NCBI RefSeq assembly: GCF_030064895.1
Contig: NZ_JASJEB010000009.1
Coordinates: forward strand, 21,818-85,817
Reading direction: 5' to 3'
Source: Crocosphaera sp.
Lineage (GTDB): Bacteria; Cyanobacteriota; Cyanobacteriia; Cyanobacteriales; Microcystaceae
Length of the DNA: 64,000 bases
Part shown: positions 45,843 to 55,850 of the stretch, in pieces
Numbering within the stretch: position 1 is the first letter of the stretch
Layout: every line of letters begins with the position of its first letter
Notes under the pieces: model-generated
Seen by the model: the letters and a program-made list of their open reading frames with translations, nothing else
Database searches by the model: none
Told to the model about the DNA's origin: nothing
Position numbers and translations under genes: made by a program

Positions 45843-47483
45843 TTACCTGGATTTTCTGGAATTACGTCTTTTGAATTGGACTGGGAGCAGAGATAAAAGC
45901 CAATTTTTAATACTTTCTTTTATATTTTTTAGCCACAATTGGGTTAAACCAGACCGCTTTTGGCTTTTATTAAGGGGAATAATGGTTTTTAATTCACAAC
46001 GTTGATAAATATCTTGGGGAACTTCTCCTAAACTAAGTTGATAGAATAAAGAAGCTAAGATATATTGTTGATTTAATACAAAAAGTTCGGCTAAAAATTT
46101 ATATTTTTTGTATATATTTTTTTGTTCATAACTTCTGATTTCATTAATATCTTGAATCACCCATTGAGACAAACCACCTTTTTCTGATGATGTATTTGAT
46201 GACATAATATTATGTAATAATTTCTCTCCATATTTGGAGAACTTTTCTTGCCAAAGACTGCCAGGATTGAGTAACAACCATTTAATCCATTCTTTGATAA
46301 GGGTGGATTTTTTTCTATTATTTGCTTCAGGGTCAATAGCAAGCATTAATAACTGTTCTACAAGATTAGTACAATTTGAATTTAAGTAATCTTCTGCTTG
46401 TTTTAGTTGATATTTTTGGATAGTTCTGATAAATTCTTCTTGAATAATAATTAACTCTTGTCTATTTTTTTTATTCTCTTTTTTTGCTAACCATTTAATG
46501 TGATCGTCAAGTTTTTCTACAGGCATTAATAAGAGTAACATAGCTCGATAGCGAATTCCACCAGTATCTTGATAATTTTCTAAGACAATGTTATCTAAAA
46601 TTGCTGGCCATGGCCAGTCATAGTTATCTTCCACTTCTAATTGTTCAGCGATTAAAGTCAAATTAGACTCAAGGTTACTATTTTTAGCGATATTATTTAA
46701 AGCATTTTTTAGGGACGATTTTGGTTTATACATTTCTCTTTCAGAGTTAGGTATAACTCGCTGAATAGGGGTAAAACTTTTATTATTAGTTATTATCCAT
46801 TGATAAGAAAATTGATCCGCACAACAAATTAAATTGAAGCTTTCAGGACAATCTAAAGAGGTAACATTCCATGCCCAACTAATAGGAATATTATAGTCTT
46901 GTTTTAATTTTTTTGCTAATTCATGAATTTCTTGAACAGTAGGAAGTTGTCCTTGCTGACAATTTTCTCCATCAAAAATAAAAGGTCTTTCCTGAATATA
47001 TTGATAAAAATTATTGATCCATTGTGAACTTATTTTACTATTTTGTGTTGTTGAATATTGTTTATTTGGTGATAACTCACCCCAAGGTTTTTTGTCTTTA
47101 CGCCATTTATTTAATAATTCACTTAAAACATCTTCACTTAAAACATCTTCACTATCATTTTTTTTCTCTTTCCAGTAATATTTATAAGCTACTAATGGTC
47201 TATTTCCATCATCAATCGCTAAGGTTGCAGCAGCTAAAACGGCATAATCACCAATTTCTCTACCAATCAAGACAATATCATCTTTTAAAGGAGGATAATT
47301 ATCATTTATACGGAATTTTTCTTGATTTACTGCGTCTCGAATAGTTTTCGGAACCTCTATATCATAATTAGCAATTTCTTTATTAAACCCTTCTGTTACA
47401 TAACGTTGGTTTTTATTAGACCATCTAATCCCTGTAAAGTTCCGAGAAAAATGATGAATTTGTGATGATGAGGTAGTAACCAT
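45843..47483 (-). CDS. Large paralogue A of the NTPase cluster (no membrane anchor)
   Basis: 546 residues, no named family. The N-terminal domain (about 10-110) has FSRNF-x4-WSNKNQRYVTEGFNK, RINDNYPP and RPLVAYKYYW; then ISWAWN...FNLICCAD. A late helical region has LASLFYQLSLGEVPQDIYQR-C. All these are shared with the two larger paralogues downstream (47980-50700 and 50758-53640). It lacks their transmembrane helix and peptidoglycan-binding end and ends in a basic tail (RRNSRKSR). The three look like one core domain set used as partner of the GTPases. Confidence 0.7.
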   Translation of the reverse strand: MVTTSSSQIHHFSRNFTGIRWSNKNQRYVTEGFNKEIANYDIEVPKTIRDAVNQEKFRINDNYPPLKDDIVLIGREIGDYAVLAAATLAIDDGNRPLVAYKYYWKEKKNDSEDVLSEDVLSELLNKWRKDKKPWGELSPNKQYSTTQNSKISSQWINNFYQYIQERPFIFDGENCQQGQLPTVQEIHELAKKLKQDYNIPISWAWNVTSLDCPESFNLICCADQFSYQWIITNNKSFTPIQRVIPNSEREMYKPKSSLKNALNNIAKNSNLESNLTLIAEQLEVEDNYDWPWPAILDNIVLENYQDTGGIRYRAMLLLLMPVEKLDDHIKWLAKKENKKNRQELIIIQEEFIRTIQKYQLKQAEDYLNSNCTNLVEQLLMLAIDPEANNRKKSTLIKEWIKWLLLNPGSLWQEKFSKYGEKLLHNIMSSNTSSEKGGLSQWVIQDINEIRSYEQKNIYKKYKFLAELFVLNQQYILASLFYQLSLGEVPQDIYQRCELKTIIPLNKSQKRSGLTQLWLKNIKESIKNWLLSLLPVQFKRRNSRKSR

Positions 47484-47979
47484 ATTATTAATACTTAAGT
47501 ATTGTTATAAATGGAAAAAAGTAAATAATCGTACTGTTTTTTTAAGGTAATAAGACAGTTTATCATGATAAGCAGGACGTGCCAACAGACAATTTTGTTG
47601 CAAACTGCTAAAAAAGATATTAAGTTAGGACAAAAACTTTATAGCAATACAAACATTAGTTAGGACATTTTCTATCCCCTTAACTGTCATTCCGAGGGAT
47701 GATAAATCTCTTTAATTTCCTAATCAAAATGCGTATTGCTATAGGAATAAGGAATGATTTATGAGATATATTTTTTCTTATCTGTTTACTGTTTTCTATT
47801 TACTGTTCCCTTATATTCACACTTAATTCTCACAACTGATCACTGATTACTATATATCAGTAAATGATTCAATTTAAACAACAATTACAGGAGTCAAAAC
47901 AATTACAAAATCTAAACCAATAGAGATCACTATTAATAAAACAGAAATGAAGGTAAAAATTCATCAATATTTTATGTTA
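47484..47979. other. Gap between paralogues A and B
   Basis: 496 bases of AT-rich DNA with a 103-bp TATAGCA-type element at 47640-47742. Elsewhere no coding features were found. Confidence 0.55.
47640..47742. mobile_element. 103-bp MITE-like element, TATAGCAATAC ends
   Basis: TATAGCAATAC and GTATTGCTATA are perfect 11-base inverted ends. The inner TTAGTTAGGACATTTT and ACTGTCATTCCGAGG tie it to the fragments at 45660 and 63570 and, by TTAGTTAGGACA, to the elements at 8539 and 55744. Confidence 0.75.
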
Positions 47980-50700
47980 TTAATTAGCTGGCTTAGTTTT
48001 CAATTTATCGATACATTGTAAATAGGTAACTGGTTCATTTTTACAGTTTTCTAACTCAGTGAGCTTTTCTTCAGACTCGCGTGAATTTTGACGAAACTGA
48101 AGGATAGATTCCAGAACAATTGCAGTTTCTTTAACTTGTTTATCCTTGATCATTATATACAAAATATTCCAAGTTTCTTGATCTAAATTTCCTGTTGCTA
48201 GAAGTTTATAGTGCAGTTTAAATTTTTTAATAGCGTCTGAAGTATTTTTATCCCATGTATTAGTTGATAGTTTAATTTGAGAAAATCCTAATGATTGTAA
48301 AAAAGGTTGAATCATAGCTGATAATTGTTTAACATTTTCATTAACTGTTGGATTTTCTGCGGATGCTTTAGTAACAGTCATTTCTGCTAAAATTTCTTGA
48401 CTTAATTTTTGTTCAATTTTTGGAGTTAAAGAAGAAATGTAAGGATAAGCATTTATTTTTTCAAGTTGATCTTTTCGCTGTTCAATAAATGCTTTTTGTA
48501 ATTCTTTTGCTGTCTGCGCTTTCTTATCTTTTGGGAAGTATTGAAGCTTAGGAATTCCAGTATTTGTATCATTAATTTTGCGAATATCCTGTATTAATGA
48601 ATCTTTAATTTGTGCGGTGTTTCTCTCAGAAACTCTTGCTTGAGATAGCTGTCTATAATAATCAAATTTATCCGAAAAGGGTTGAGTTTCTTCTACAGTA
48701 AAGCTAGGACTAGAACTTAGAAAAAAGCGATCAACTACAAAACTTCCTCCTACACCAATTCCTAAAAAGAGTAACCCTACAAAAAAATTTCTTGTAATTA
48801 TACTGAAGGGATTAGTAGAAAAGCTATTATCATCAATAGGAGTTTCTAAGTTACTATTATTTAAAGTTTCTTCTGCCTCGGGACTTTTTTTTTCTAGCGT
48901 AAGTTCTATAATTTCATAAAAATTGCTACATTTATTATAAATTACTTGAGGAACATACCCTAAACTTAACTGACTAAAAAGTGCTGCTAAATTATAGCAT
49001 CGAGCAGAGTAAAATATTTCCGCTATGTCTTGATACTTAGTAAATTTTTGGGATGATTGAGTTTGATTTATACCCATTAATTCGTTATTAGCATCAAAAA
49101 GACTTGTTGTTAGTTTTGGTGGATAATTTACATTTTTATTTCGTTTTTGTTGTTCATAAGCAATTAAATCTTTGATTACTTGTTTACAGAAGTCATCAAT
49201 CTTGTTATTATCATTAACAGTTTTAATACTTTTATTAGCGTTATACTTATAGTATTCGTTAAGCCAAGAAATCAAATTATTTTCATATCCTCCTAAATAT
49301 ATTTGAAAATGATATGCATTCAACTGATTTTTTTGATTGGAATCATCAACTAGAATTGTTTTTACTGCTCTGGAAAATTCTTGTGATGGAGTGGATGATA
49401 TGATTTCTAAACATAGCTGATTAATGATATTATAAATATTTCGGGTGAGTCTTTGATACGATTCGTCAGAAAGATATTTATCACAAAAGTATAAAAACCT
49501 TTGCATTGTTGTCACAGCAACTTTTGCAGTATCGTGTGCTGAAAATGAGAATCCTTGTGTTGGAATTCGACCTCTAAACGTTGGTTGAGATGAAGTTGAT
49601 TGAGGAATCATTCTAGGAATCAAATCACTTATATTAACGTTTATTCTTCCAGAAGTGGTTTGCTTAAAAACGTTATTGGGATTGAGAAGTAAAATGATAA
49701 GTTTAAAATAAATTTTCTGATTTTCATCTAGTTTATTAACATAGGAAGTACCATCAATTAATTGTTCATAATCCCATGTTGTACTATCTCCTGTTTCTAA
49801 ACTATGATAAAGATTTGGACTATCATCATATTGTAATTTTTTATTTCTTTGGGCAATTTTAATCAGTTCTTTGGATAATTTTTTATAAAGAGAAAGAGGA
49901 ACAGGAAAAGGACGAGGAACTAATTTTTGAGAAGATGAATCCCATTTTTGTTGTAGATCAAAATTCTTTTCATTTGCACAACAAATTAAAGTAAAATTAG
50001 ATGTTTCATCCATCACTGAGGTATTCCATGACCAAGCGATATCTGCATTTTCGTATTTATTATTTAATTGTAAAGCTAAAGCATGAATTCCCCAATAATT
50101 AGGTAAGATAACACTATCATTTTTGTGAATTGAGAAAATATAAGGTTTTTCCTCAATTTGATTAGTATCTAAATTTTTATTGGTTTGTTTCTGATAAGAT
50201 TTAATTTGTTGTTGAAACGGTTCAGAATATTTTTTATCAATGGGGGTTGCTTGATAAAAATCTTCTCCATTTTCTGTTAGTTCGTTTTCATATTCTGCCC
50301 AAGGTTTAATTTCACAATATGGTTTGTCTTTCTCTTCCCACCATTTTAGTAATGTTGCGACTCCATCAAAATTATAGGTATCAGCATTTTCTAGCCAAAA
50401 ATAACGATAACAAATGAGGGGACGACTGGCATAATCAACTCCTTTACTAGCAACTGCTAAAATAGAATATTGACTAATTTCTCTAGCAATTAAAGATATT
50501 TCTCCAGATTCAAGGGGATAATTATCATTAATTCGTAGCTTATTTTCAGTAATTGCTTTTTCAATTTCTGGGGGAACCTTTTCCGTACGAAATCCAATCT
50601 CTTTATGAAAACCACCAGCCACATATTTTTTGTGTTTGTCTGACCATTTAGGTTCATCAAATTTACGGGAAAATTCATTAATTGTGATTAGATTACTCAT
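47980..50700 (-). CDS. Large paralogue B: core domains, membrane helix, C-terminal peptidoglycan-binding domain
   Basis: 906 residues. N-terminal cluster domain: EFSRKFDEPKWSDKHKKYVA, GGFHKEI, RINDNYPLESGEISLIAREI and RPLICYRYFW; then IAWSWN...FTLICCAN. A long helical middle ends in LAALFSQLSLGYVPQVIYNK. A single transmembrane helix (NFFVGLLFLGIGVGGSFVVD, near residue 637) separates a 240-residue outer part with coiled segments and a PG_binding_1-type domain (TSDAIKKFKLHYKLLATGNL, then DQETWNIL, about 813-850). So a cytoplasmic core is tethered across the membrane to the cell wall. The gene is 57 bases after paralogue C. Confidence 0.75.
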   Translation of the reverse strand: MSNLITINEFSRKFDEPKWSDKHKKYVAGGFHKEIGFRTEKVPPEIEKAITENKLRINDNYPLESGEISLIAREISQYSILAVASKGVDYASRPLICYRYFWLENADTYNFDGVATLLKWWEEKDKPYCEIKPWAEYENELTENGEDFYQATPIDKKYSEPFQQQIKSYQKQTNKNLDTNQIEEKPYIFSIHKNDSVILPNYWGIHALALQLNNKYENADIAWSWNTSVMDETSNFTLICCANEKNFDLQQKWDSSSQKLVPRPFPVPLSLYKKLSKELIKIAQRNKKLQYDDSPNLYHSLETGDSTTWDYEQLIDGTSYVNKLDENQKIYFKLIILLLNPNNVFKQTTSGRINVNISDLIPRMIPQSTSSQPTFRGRIPTQGFSFSAHDTAKVAVTTMQRFLYFCDKYLSDESYQRLTRNIYNIINQLCLEIISSTPSQEFSRAVKTILVDDSNQKNQLNAYHFQIYLGGYENNLISWLNEYYKYNANKSIKTVNDNNKIDDFCKQVIKDLIAYEQQKRNKNVNYPPKLTTSLFDANNELMGINQTQSSQKFTKYQDIAEIFYSARCYNLAALFSQLSLGYVPQVIYNKCSNFYEIIELTLEKKSPEAEETLNNSNLETPIDDNSFSTNPFSIITRNFFVGLLFLGIGVGGSFVVDRFFLSSSPSFTVEETQPFSDKFDYYRQLSQARVSERNTAQIKDSLIQDIRKINDTNTGIPKLQYFPKDKKAQTAKELQKAFIEQRKDQLEKINAYPYISSLTPKIEQKLSQEILAEMTVTKASAENPTVNENVKQLSAMIQPFLQSLGFSQIKLSTNTWDKNTSDAIKKFKLHYKLLATGNLDQETWNILYIMIKDKQVKETAIVLESILQFRQNSRESEEKLTELENCKNEPVTYLQCIDKLKTKPAN

Positions 50701-50757
50701 TATTTTTACCTCTATTTATTGGGTTGAACAATAAAAATTAATCAACATTTTATGTTA

Positions 50758-53640
50758 TTAATTAGCTGGCTTATTTTTCAATTTATCGATACATTTTAAA
50801 TAGGTAACTGGGTCTTTTTTGCAGTTTTCTAGTTTAGTTACTTTTTCTTCAAATTCGGATGAAGTTTGACTAAACTTAAGGATATATTCCAGAACAATTG
50901 CAGTTTCTCGAACTTGTTTATCTTTGATCATTATATACAAAATATCCCAAGTTGCTTGATCTAAATCTCCTGTTTCTTTAAGTTTATAGTGCTGTTTAAA
51001 TTTTTTAATAGCGTCTGAGGTTCCTTGATCCCATGTATTAGTTAGTGGCTTAATTGTATAAAATCCTAATGATTGTAAAACAGGTTGAATCGTAGCTGAT
51101 AATTGTTTAACATTTTCATTAACTGTTGCATTATCTGCGGATGCTTTAGCAACAGTCATTTCTGCTAAAATTTCTTCGCTTAATTCTTCGTCAATTTGTG
51201 GAGTTAAAGAGGCAATGTCAGGATAAGCACCTATGTTTTTTATTCTAGCTTTTCGTTGTTCAATAAATGCTTTTTGTAAGTCTTTTGCTGTCTGTGCTTG
51301 TTTATCTGTTGGGAATTTTTGAAGCTTAGGAATTCCAGTATTTTGATCATTAATTTTGCTAATATCCTTTAGCAATGAATCGTTAACTTGTGTCATGGTT
51401 CTTGGATAATAACCTTGTTGAGATAGCTCTCTATAATACTCAAATTTCTCCGAAAATGGGTCAGCTTCGTCCACAGTAAAACTAGGACTAGAACTAAAAG
51501 AAAGGCGATTAATAAAAAAAATTCCTCCTGCACCAATTCCTAACAAAAGCAGGAATACAAAAAAATTTCTTATCATTCTCGGGAGGGAATTAGGAGTATC
51601 AGGTTTACCAGAAAAGTTATTATCATTAATAGGATTTTCTGAGTTCCTATTATCTATCTTTTCATCTGTTTTTAGATTTTTTTTTTCTGGCTCAATTTCT
51701 TCTGGAGTAAGTTCTATAATTTCAACAAAATCGCTACATTCACTATAAATTATTTGAGGAACATACCCTAACTTTAGCTGATAAAAAAGTGCTGCTAAAT
51801 TATAGCATTGAGCAGAATAAAATATTTTAGCTATTTCTTGATATGCACTAAATTTTTGGGATAGTTGAGTTTTGGTTGTACCTGTTTTATTGTGCATCTG
51901 TAAGTCAGACTCTTCGGGTTCTTTCTTAGGTGATTCTATTGATTGGTCATCAGTAGGAAAAAGACTTGGTGTGACTTCTGGTGCATAAGATGGATTTTCA
52001 TTTCGTTTTTGTTGTTCATAAGAAATTAAATCTTTGATTACTTGTTTACAGAAGTCATCAATATTCTTATTGTTCTGAACGCTTTCAAGATTCCTATTAG
52101 TTTCATTATTATAATATTCGGTAAGCCAACGAATTAATTTATTTTCATATCCTTTTAAATATATTTTAAAATGATATACACTCGGTTTATCTTTCTCCTT
52201 GGAATCATCAACTAGAATTTTTTCGATTGCTTGGAAACGTTCTTTTGATACAGAAGATGATATAATCTCTAACAATAGCTGATTAATAATTTCATAAACA
52301 TGTCGGGTGAGTCTTTGATAAGATTCGTAAGAAAGATATTGATGACAAAAGTATAAAAACTTTCGCATTGTTATGATAGCAATTCTTGTTTGAGGAATTA
52401 CAGGTTCTAATTTTTTATCTGTGAATTTTTGAAATGAAATTCGGCCTCGCGAATTAGGCTGTGGTTGATTTGATCGAGGAATAATGCTACTAATAAAATC
52501 CCTTATATTAATGTCTATTATCCCAGAATCGTTTTGTTTAGTAACCCCCTTGGGATTGAGGAGTAAAATAATAATTTCAAAATAAAGTTGCTGATCTCTA
52601 TCTAGTTTCCTATAATAAGAAGTCACATCAATTAATTGTTGATAATCCCATGTTGTACTATCTCCTGTTTCTAAACTCTTATAAAGATTTGGAATATGAT
52701 CCTTGTCTAATTGTTCATTGATTTTAGCAATTTTAAGAAATTCTTGTTTCAAGACGGTATAAGGAAGGTATTGAGAAGTATCATTAACCGCTTTCTTAGC
52801 TACTTTTTTCTCTTTTTCACTCCTCTTTTTTAAATTTTTATAAGACGAACAAAATGTCTTTGTTGTTTGTATATCATAATAAATTAACTTATTTTGATTA
52901 TTTTTATCTGCACAACAAACTAAAGTAAAACTAGATGCTTGATCCATCACTGAGGTATTCCATGACCAAGCGATATCTGCATTTTCATATTTATTATTAA
53001 GTTGTAAAGCTAAAGCATGAAGCCCCCAATAATTAGGTAGGATACTATCACCTTTTTCGTAAATTGAAAAAATAGAAGGTTTGGTAACAATCTCATTAGC
53101 ATCTAAATTGTTCTTCGTTTGTTTTTGATGATTTTTAATTTGTTGTTTAAACTGTTCAGAATATTTTTTATAAATTGCAGTTGCTAGATAAAAATCTTCT
53201 CCATTTTTTTCTATTTCTTCTTCATATTCTGCCCAAGGTTTAATTTCACAATAAGGTTTACCTTTCTCTTCCCACCATTTTAGTAATGTTGCGACTCCAT
53301 CAAAATCATCAGTATCAGCATTTTCTAGCCAAAAATAACGATAACAAGCAAGTGGACGACCTCCATCATCAGAACCATTAGTGGCAACTGCTAAAATAGA
53401 ATATTGACTAATCTCTCTAGCAATTAAAGCTTTTTTGCCAAACTCAAGGGGATAATTATCATTAATTCGTAGCTGTTCTTCACTAATTGCTTTTGCAATT
53501 TCTAGGGGAACCTTTCCCTTGCTAAATCCAATTTCCTTGTTAAACCCCCCACTCACATATTTTTTTAGTTTCTCTGAAAATTTAGGTTCATCAAATTTAC
53601 GGGAAAATTCATTAATTATAATTTTAGTTGAATCACTCAT
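50758..53640 (-). CDS. Large paralogue C: core domains, membrane helix, C-terminal peptidoglycan-binding domain
   Basis: 960 residues, the closest relative of paralogue B along its full length (tandem duplication). Shared blocks: EFSRKFDEPKFSEKLKKYVS, GGFNKEI, RINDNYPLEFGKKALIAREI, IAWSWNTSVMDQASSFTLVC-C, LAALFYQLKLGYVPQIIYSE. The transmembrane helix (FFVFLLLLGIGAGGIFFINR) is near residue 700, and a PG_binding_1-like end (TSDAIKKFKQHYKLKETGDL) is near 870-900. The extra residues against B fall in a charged linker (KKEPEESDLQMHNKTGTTKT) and before the membrane helix. Confidence 0.75.
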   Translation of the reverse strand: MSDSTKIIINEFSRKFDEPKFSEKLKKYVSGGFNKEIGFSKGKVPLEIAKAISEEQLRINDNYPLEFGKKALIAREISQYSILAVATNGSDDGGRPLACYRYFWLENADTDDFDGVATLLKWWEEKGKPYCEIKPWAEYEEEIEKNGEDFYLATAIYKKYSEQFKQQIKNHQKQTKNNLDANEIVTKPSIFSIYEKGDSILPNYWGLHALALQLNNKYENADIAWSWNTSVMDQASSFTLVCCADKNNQNKLIYYDIQTTKTFCSSYKNLKKRSEKEKKVAKKAVNDTSQYLPYTVLKQEFLKIAKINEQLDKDHIPNLYKSLETGDSTTWDYQQLIDVTSYYRKLDRDQQLYFEIIILLLNPKGVTKQNDSGIIDINIRDFISSIIPRSNQPQPNSRGRISFQKFTDKKLEPVIPQTRIAIITMRKFLYFCHQYLSYESYQRLTRHVYEIINQLLLEIISSSVSKERFQAIEKILVDDSKEKDKPSVYHFKIYLKGYENKLIRWLTEYYNNETNRNLESVQNNKNIDDFCKQVIKDLISYEQQKRNENPSYAPEVTPSLFPTDDQSIESPKKEPEESDLQMHNKTGTTKTQLSQKFSAYQEIAKIFYSAQCYNLAALFYQLKLGYVPQIIYSECSDFVEIIELTPEEIEPEKKNLKTDEKIDNRNSENPINDNNFSGKPDTPNSLPRMIRNFFVFLLLLGIGAGGIFFINRLSFSSSPSFTVDEADPFSEKFEYYRELSQQGYYPRTMTQVNDSLLKDISKINDQNTGIPKLQKFPTDKQAQTAKDLQKAFIEQRKARIKNIGAYPDIASLTPQIDEELSEEILAEMTVAKASADNATVNENVKQLSATIQPVLQSLGFYTIKPLTNTWDQGTSDAIKKFKQHYKLKETGDLDQATWDILYIMIKDKQVRETAIVLEYILKFSQTSSEFEEKVTKLENCKKDPVTYLKCIDKLKNKPAN

Positions 53641-53868
53641 GTTGTTTTTCCTCTCATAAAAGGTGTTTAATCAATTTTTGTACAATAGGGCATGATAATA
53701 GTGCAAAATTTCTCCTCCTGTTCCCCTCCTGGGAGGGGTTAGGGGTGGGTCGGGGTTAGGGGTGGGTAGAGTTAGGGTTGGGTCGAGTTAGCGGTGCGTT
53801 AACTTCTGACTTCGTTAACATAAACATATAACTATATATTCTCTTGAATGTTAATCATACCTGTTTAT
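53641..53868. repeat. GGGGTTAG/GGGTGGG-rich tract
   Basis: Between 53715 and 53795 the plus strand repeats GGGGTTAGGGGTGGGT-type units with GAGTTAGGGTTGGG variants, after CCCCTCCTGGGAGGGG, which is a palindrome-like start. It resembles the G-rich cores of the TATAGCA elements but has no clear ends. The G-runs could form a quadruplex in the leader of the paralogue C transcript on the opposite strand. Confidence 0.6.
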
Positions 53869-54747
53869 TTAATGTAACCGGCGGTCTTCTTTACCTGTAT
53901 GTAACCAATAAATCGGTGAAACTAAGCCAAAAGGTCGCCAAAATTTTGGTCTATTAATGACTCCAACCTTTGCACCATTTCCCCCTTGAGTTTCACGAAA
54001 ATTGGGTTTAGGGGGGTTGCCTTTCATGCCAAAGGCAGAACAAAAAAAGTATTTAATAGGACATCTCCATTGTCTAGACCACCTGGTGATAGTTCTCTGA
54101 GTTTGGGGAAATTTTTTCCCCAAAAATTGATTGATATCATTACGATATAACCAAACTGTTGCTTGTTCTGCTTTAGAAAAAGCAATAGCAATTCGATAAC
54201 GATTTAATGGTCTATCTTGTGCGGTTAATCGCAAACTTAATTCATTTTGTAAAATAGTCAATGCTTGAGCATAATTACGATCTTCTTTATGATTTGTCCC
54301 ATCTATCATTAATAATAAACCAGGAGCTATTGCACAATCATCTAAATAAGGTTCTAAAAGTTCTGGTCGGTTTCCTCCTCGTAGTTGCTCAAACAGTTCT
54401 CCCGGATAATCTTTACAAGTAATATTCAATCGTTTATCTCCCCTGCCAAAACGGTTTTGTAGGCGAATGGAGAGGCTATAAGATGGTGGCATTTCGTTAG
54501 GGTCCAGGGGTAAAAGACTACCGGCCATTTGGTTTCCCGTTTCGAGAATATCTTGTGCATAGCGAATTAGTCTTCCTGTCTCATCATCAAGGGGATCAAC
54601 TGCTTCGATGGGACTATTTTCGGGTGCATTTGGCCAATGGACGAGGGCTGCTAAATAGGTTGTTTTCCCTGACGTTCGTGCGCCTATGAGCCTAAATTCG
54701 TTACTTCCTTGTATTTCTTGGGTTGTTCGTCCAAAACGATTAAACAT
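53869..54747 (-). CDS. P-loop GTPase-like protein 1 of the cluster
   Basis: 292 residues. G1 GARTSGKT (residues 22-29), a threonine-rich switch region, G3 DYPGE, G4-like FSKAEQ (Glu in place of Asp in NKxD), G5-like CSAFG. After the G domain a C-terminal signature WRPFGLVSPIYWLHTGKEDR. All parts have counterparts in 54793-55680 and 56961-57902. It follows the second GTPase by 45 bases. Likely nucleotide-binding, perhaps a switch for the membrane proteins downstream. Confidence 0.75.
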   Translation of the reverse strand: MFNRFGRTTQEIQGSNEFRLIGARTSGKTTYLAALVHWPNAPENSPIEAVDPLDDETGRLIRYAQDILETGNQMAGSLLPLDPNEMPPSYSLSIRLQNRFGRGDKRLNITCKDYPGELFEQLRGGNRPELLEPYLDDCAIAPGLLLMIDGTNHKEDRNYAQALTILQNELSLRLTAQDRPLNRYRIAIAFSKAEQATVWLYRNDINQFLGKKFPQTQRTITRWSRQWRCPIKYFFCSAFGMKGNPPKPNFRETQGGNGAKVGVINRPKFWRPFGLVSPIYWLHTGKEDRRLH

Positions 54748-54792
54748 TGTTCTGTTGCATAAATAATAGACAAAAAATCAGGATTAAAATTC

Positions 54793-55680
54793 CTATTCCT
54801 CAATGCGCTTACCTGTTGCTAACCAGTACAGGGGAGGAATTAAACCGTAGGGATACCATTGATCGCCATTCCTCAAAAAAGCGTTATATTCATGTAGACT
54901 GCCATCATCAGGAGTATAACGATTAGGACGGGGATCAAAACTCCAACGGGAATCTCCTAATACCCCAAAAGAAGAACAGGCAAAGAATTGTAATCTTTTC
55001 GGGCCGAATTTATCGGTTAAATAATTATAAGTTTTTGGCAATCTGACCTGAAATAAGTCTAAATCAGGGTCTTTCCGCCCTGTCCAAAGTTCGCCCCGTT
55101 CACATTTAGCCATCACCACTGCGATTTTGAGATTTTTTAAAGCAGGTTGTATCTCTTGTGCATTTGTAATTTCCTCACAAAGTTTTTTAAAAGCAGGATA
55201 GTATTGTTGTTGATCTCGTCCGGGTTGCCAGTCAGTCATCATCACCATCCATCCTGTTACAGAGAATAGGTCATCAAACCATAACTCGATGCCAGCAGGT
55301 GGGCTAGGATGAGCTATCTTCTCAAAAAACTCTCCTGGAAAGTCCCTTGCACTTAACTCTAAGTTAAGAGAAGGTCCGTATGCTGTTTTGGGGATCGTCA
55401 GTTGAAAATCATAGTAGGGTAACTTTTGAATTTGTTCGGTTAAATTGTCGTCATAAAGACGTGTCCCTGCTAATTGCGCTCCGTTTTTAAGGATATCCCC
55501 TGCTAATCGCACCAGTTTCTCTGCATCCTCACTGTAAGGAGTGAATTTTAAGCCCGGGTATTTTTCCCTCAAACCCTTGGGACAATAGGCTAAAGTAGCG
55601 AGGTAAGTAGTTTTTCCTGAGCCTCGTGGTCCGATCATGCGTATTTCAGAGCCTTTTTGCTGTTTAGGGGATTTAATCAT
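54793..55680 (-). CDS. P-loop GTPase-like protein 2 of the cluster
   Basis: 295 residues from ATG 55680. That start is supported by the rebuilt upstream gene, whose original stop overlapped it (ATGATTAA). G1 GPRGSGKT, G3 DFPGEF, G4-like AKCERG, G5-like CSSFG, and the C-terminal signature WYPYGLIPPLYWLATGKRIE. Similar length and layout to GTPases 1 and 4. The body has an insert KLPYYDFQLTIPK before G3, which is also seen in 56961-57902 (LPHYDFSLRF). Confidence 0.75.
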   Translation of the reverse strand: MIKSPKQQKGSEIRMIGPRGSGKTTYLATLAYCPKGLREKYPGLKFTPYSEDAEKLVRLAGDILKNGAQLAGTRLYDDNLTEQIQKLPYYDFQLTIPKTAYGPSLNLELSARDFPGEFFEKIAHPSPPAGIELWFDDLFSVTGWMVMMTDWQPGRDQQQYYPAFKKLCEEITNAQEIQPALKNLKIAVVMAKCERGELWTGRKDPDLDLFQVRLPKTYNYLTDKFGPKRLQFFACSSFGVLGDSRWSFDPRPNRYTPDDGSLHEYNAFLRNGDQWYPYGLIPPLYWLATGKRIEE

Positions 55681-55743
55681 TGGCAAGATACGCTCCTAAA
55701 TAAATCCAAGGTAATTCCAGTAAAATAGGGCTTTGAGTGGAGG

Positions 55744-55850
55744 TATAGCAATAGACAGGCTAGTTAGGACACATAAATTATATTTTAAGGGAACAGGGAA
55801 CAGGGAACAGGGAACAGAAAAATGTCCTAATAGCTTTGGCGACTGCTATA
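55744..55850. mobile_element. 107-bp MITE-like element, copy that truncated GTPase 3
   Basis: Base for base identical to 8539-8645. The minus strand is read through into the 3' end of the GTPase gene 55778-56536 and provides its last codons and stop. Deleting the 105 inserted bases (103 plus TA) restores a frame that ended at 55673, overlapping the next start codon. The perfect identity of the two copies suggests recent movement. Confidence 0.9.
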
